A stretch of 64,000 nt of DNA, from the NCBI RefSeq assembly GCF_026966905.1, contig NZ_JAPUBN010000013.1:186001-250000 (forward strand), given 5' to 3'. This DNA comes from Marinomonas phaeophyticola (GTDB lineage: Bacteria > Pseudomonadota > Gammaproteobacteria > Pseudomonadales > Marinomonadaceae). The notes below the pieces were generated by a model, which did no database searches, had not been told where the DNA came from, and worked only from the letters and a program-made list of their open reading frames with translations. Both the position numbers and the translations under genes were made by a program. Of this stretch, positions 62,213-64,000 are shown piece after piece. The first letter of the stretch is position 1, and every line of letters starts with the position of its first letter.

Positions 62213-63460
62213 ATGTTATCTAAATTGTTTTCGCCCTTAAAAGCACGTTCATCTAAAAAACTTCCTGAAACTTTGCCTGAAAAAGAGTTCATTGCATTGT
62301 TTGCTCTTATGATCTCGTTAAGTGCTTTAAGTGTGGATTCAATGCTGCCAGCTTTTCCTCATATTGCTGAGTCTCTTGCGGTTGATGACTATCAAAAGAC
62401 GCAATGGATAGTGTCCGTAATGATCTTTGGAATGGCGTTTGGAGAAATCTTGTTTGGGCCATTATCGGATGCGATTGGGCGCAAAAAGAGCATTCTTATC
62501 GGTGTTGGTATCTATATTGTAGGGACGTTAATTGCTGTGTTTGCTACCTCTTTGAGTGTCTTTCTGGTTGGTCGTTTTATCCAAGGCCTGGGTGTGTCTG
62601 GGCCGAAAATTGCCTCTAGAGCATTAATTAGAGACCTTTATACTGGGTCGGCAATGGCTCGAATTATGTCTTTTATCACCATGTTCTTCATTTTAGTCCC
62701 TTTGCTTGCACCTTCAATAGGACAGCTTGTCATTGAGGTGGCCAATTGGCGCTGGATTTTTACCTTGTTGATTGTTCAGGCTCTCATTGCCGCTTTATGG
62801 TTAATCATTAGACAGCCGGAAACGTTATCGATATCGAACCGTACTCCTTTAAATCGAAAGCGCCTTTTGATCGCTGCAAAAACCATTGTTATGCGTCGTG
62901 ACGTCATGGCTTTAACTCTGTTGTTAGGCAGTATTTTTGCGGGGATGATGCTTTATATCAGTACCGCACAATCTATTTTTCAGGACGTCTACCAAACAGG
63001 AGATAAGTTTCCATTGTATTTTGCTATGTTGGCAGCTGGCATTGCGATAGTGAGTTTTTCTAACGGAAAAATGGTTCAGCGAGTAGGGATGTTTCGTTGT
63101 GTGTTAACGGTATTGACTGTCTTGTTTATCGCCTCTTCTAGCTTGCTTATCTGTGCGCTTTTTTATAATGGTGTTCCGCCGTTCCCTCTTTTTATGGCGC
63201 TGGGTATGGTTATGATTTCCTGTGTTGGTATGGTGTTCGGTAATGTCAACGCAATGGCTATGGAACCTTTAGGGAAAACCGCAGGTCTCGGCGCCTCTAT
63301 TATTTCTTCTCTATCCAGCTTGTTCGCGATCATACTGTCGGTAGTTGTAGGGCAACTTTATCACTTCACCATCACCCCTTTTGCGGGTGGTTTTATGGTA
63401 TTTTCAATGATGGCTTTAGGAATGTTATTTATTTCAAGGAAAAGTAAGAAAATACGGTGA
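62213..63460 (+). CDS. MFS transporter, Bcr/CflA drug-resistance type
   Basis: 415 residues with twelve membrane segments. SALSVDSMLPAFPHIAESL near the first segment, FGEILFGPLSDAIGRKKSILIG (MFS motif A, near residues 75-100) and FIQGLGVSGPKIASRALIRDLY (motif C-like) mark the DHA1 Bcr/CflA branch, which exports drugs such as bicyclomycin or small metabolites by proton antiport. It is the last complete gene before the cas3 start; the function is unrelated as far as can be seen. Confidence 0.9.
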   Translation: MLSKLFSPLKARSSKKLPETLPEKEFIALFALMISLSALSVDSMLPAFPHIAESLAVDDYQKTQWIVSVMIFGMAFGEILFGPLSDAIGRKKSILIGVGIYIVGTLIAVFATSLSVFLVGRFIQGLGVSGPKIASRALIRDLYTGSAMARIMSFITMFFILVPLLAPSIGQLVIEVANWRWIFTLLIVQALIAALWLIIRQPETLSISNRTPLNRKRLLIAAKTIVMRRDVMALTLLLGSIFAGMMLYISTAQSIFQDVYQTGDKFPLYFAMLAAGIAIVSFSNGKMVQRVGMFRCVLTVLTVLFIASSSLLICALFYNGVPPFPLFMALGMVMISCVGMVFGNVNAMAMEPLGKTAGLGASIISSLSSLFAIILSVVVGQLYHFTITPFAGGFMVFSMMALGMLFISRKSKKIR

Positions 63461-63649
63461 TAGGCTCTGTTTGTGCCTTCTTCGATAAATAATAAATATG
63501 ATAAAAGAAGATTACGATTAATCAGAGGTATTGAGAAATGATCCAGTAATACGGTCACTTTACACGAGAGGGCTGGTGATGCTAGTTTTAATCAAAAAAA
63601 TATAAACGTTCTGTTTAATTTGTAGTATGGATAATAGGAATAATTTCAG

Positions 63650-63665
63650 TACTCTAAAAAGAGTA
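63650..63665 (+). repeat. Small palindrome next to the cas3 ribosome site
   Basis: TACTCT-AAAA-AGAGTA is a perfect 6-bp inverted repeat that ends one base before the AAGGAG ribosome site of cas3. As RNA it could form a hairpin close to the site; as DNA it could be an operator. Function is unknown. Confidence 0.35.
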
Positions 63666-63682
63666 GAAGGAGCATGGAATAA

Positions 63683-64000
63683 ATGGAGCTAGCATCGTAT
63701 TTTCTTTACTGGGGTAAAGCTCAAAAAAATGAGCTTGAATCTAAAGGTGATCCATACCATTTATTACCCTACCATAGCTTGGATGTAGCAGCGGTGGGAG
63801 CTAGGTTATTAGGGCCAGAAACCGAACTTGCTAAAAATATTGCCGAGTTTCTTGGTTTAGAACCGCAAGATCTCACTACATTGTTTGCTTTCTTTCTGGC
63901 ATTGCATGACCTAGGGAAGTTTTCTTCCGCCTTTCAGGCTCTTTTTAAAGACGAGCTAGGCTATTTATTCGCAGCAAACCCGAACCGACAGTATGATGGT
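63683..64000 (+). CDS. cas3: CRISPR-associated Cas3, HD nuclease domain (3' partial)
   Basis: 106 codons, cut by the right edge; the ATG has GGAG 10 bases upstream (63669-63672), while an ATG at 63674 gives only a two-codon frame. The start FLYWGKAQKNELE...DPYHLLPYHSLDVAAVGARLL resembles E. coli Cas3, and the HD core is complete at H31 and H75-D76 in FLALHDLGKFSSAFQALF, the metal site that cuts single-stranded target DNA. The Y-W-G-K start and HSLDVAAV segment point to type I-E, but type I-E versus another type I cannot be settled without the helicase part and the following genes. Confidence 0.88.
   Translation, partial: MELASYFLYWGKAQKNELESKGDPYHLLPYHSLDVAAVGARLLGPETELAKNIAEFLGLEPQDLTTLFAFFLALHDLGKFSSAFQALFKDELGYLFAANPNRQYDG

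Overview
The window reads as chromosomal DNA of a marine gammaproteobacterium, most like Marinomonas or a related Oceanospirillales genus. The reasons are moderate-to-low GC, dense short intergenic gaps, two-subunit arginine succinyltransferase genes (aruF/aruG), UbiK, Rep, ComM, a glnK-amtB pair, a TRAP transporter and a YgeA racemase. The genus is inference. No rRNA, tRNA, insertion sequence or CRISPR array was seen. Most of the window is core or metabolic gene content, with an accessory edge at the right end.

Layout. 1-9162: a MATE pump cut by the left edge, then small single-gene enzymes (DOPA-dioxygenase-like, two GNATs, GFA-type zinc protein, DUF1330, a methyltransferase, an SDR), an unusual zinc-ribbon plus duplicated ribbon-helix-helix protein, an SPFH/NfeD pair and several small orphan proteins. 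9186-13542: an overlapping pair of an HD-GYP response regulator and an MHYT hybrid sensor kinase. 14304-19519: an IclR regulator, a cytoplasmic-looking sulfatase and a DctPQM TRAP transporter, apparently one catabolic operon, with the large permease frameshifted near its end. 19825-21675: YgeA racemase, LysE exporter and DUF1904. 21771-26859: arginine succinyltransferase pathway genes aruF-aruG-astD-astB. 27414-32664: a LysR regulator and an RND efflux pump with its adaptor.

32898-39379: ClpP-like lipoprotein, DUF1289, radA, a GNAT-nitrilase fusion, and glnK-amtB preceded by a sigma-54-like promoter and two identical NtrC-like sites, then ubiK. 39475-44249: M16 peptidase lipoprotein, a Trp-rich small protein and comM. 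44378-48652: AEC transporter, a TyrR-like sigma-54 activator and a divergent methionine gamma-lyase, with tandem TyrR-type boxes and a sigma-54 promoter in between. 48662-54498: rhomboid protease, DUF6471 protein, then the yjfI-yjfJ-yjfK-yjfL-yjfM-yjfC cluster (PspA-like protein to glutathionylspermidine-synthase-like ATP-grasp) and a Crp/Fnr regulator. 54554-63460: DMT transporter and arylamine N-acetyltransferase, Ada, Rep helicase, a Bor-type lipoprotein, an NhaP-type antiporter and a Bcr/CflA-type MFS pump. 63683-64000: the first 106 codons of a Cas3 HD nuclease, closest by eye to type I-E, so a CRISPR-Cas locus begins at the right edge.

The best regulatory logic visible is nitrogen and amino-acid control: NtrC/sigma-54 for ammonium uptake, TyrR-like/sigma-54 for methionine breakdown, and a possible ArgR site for arginine breakdown.
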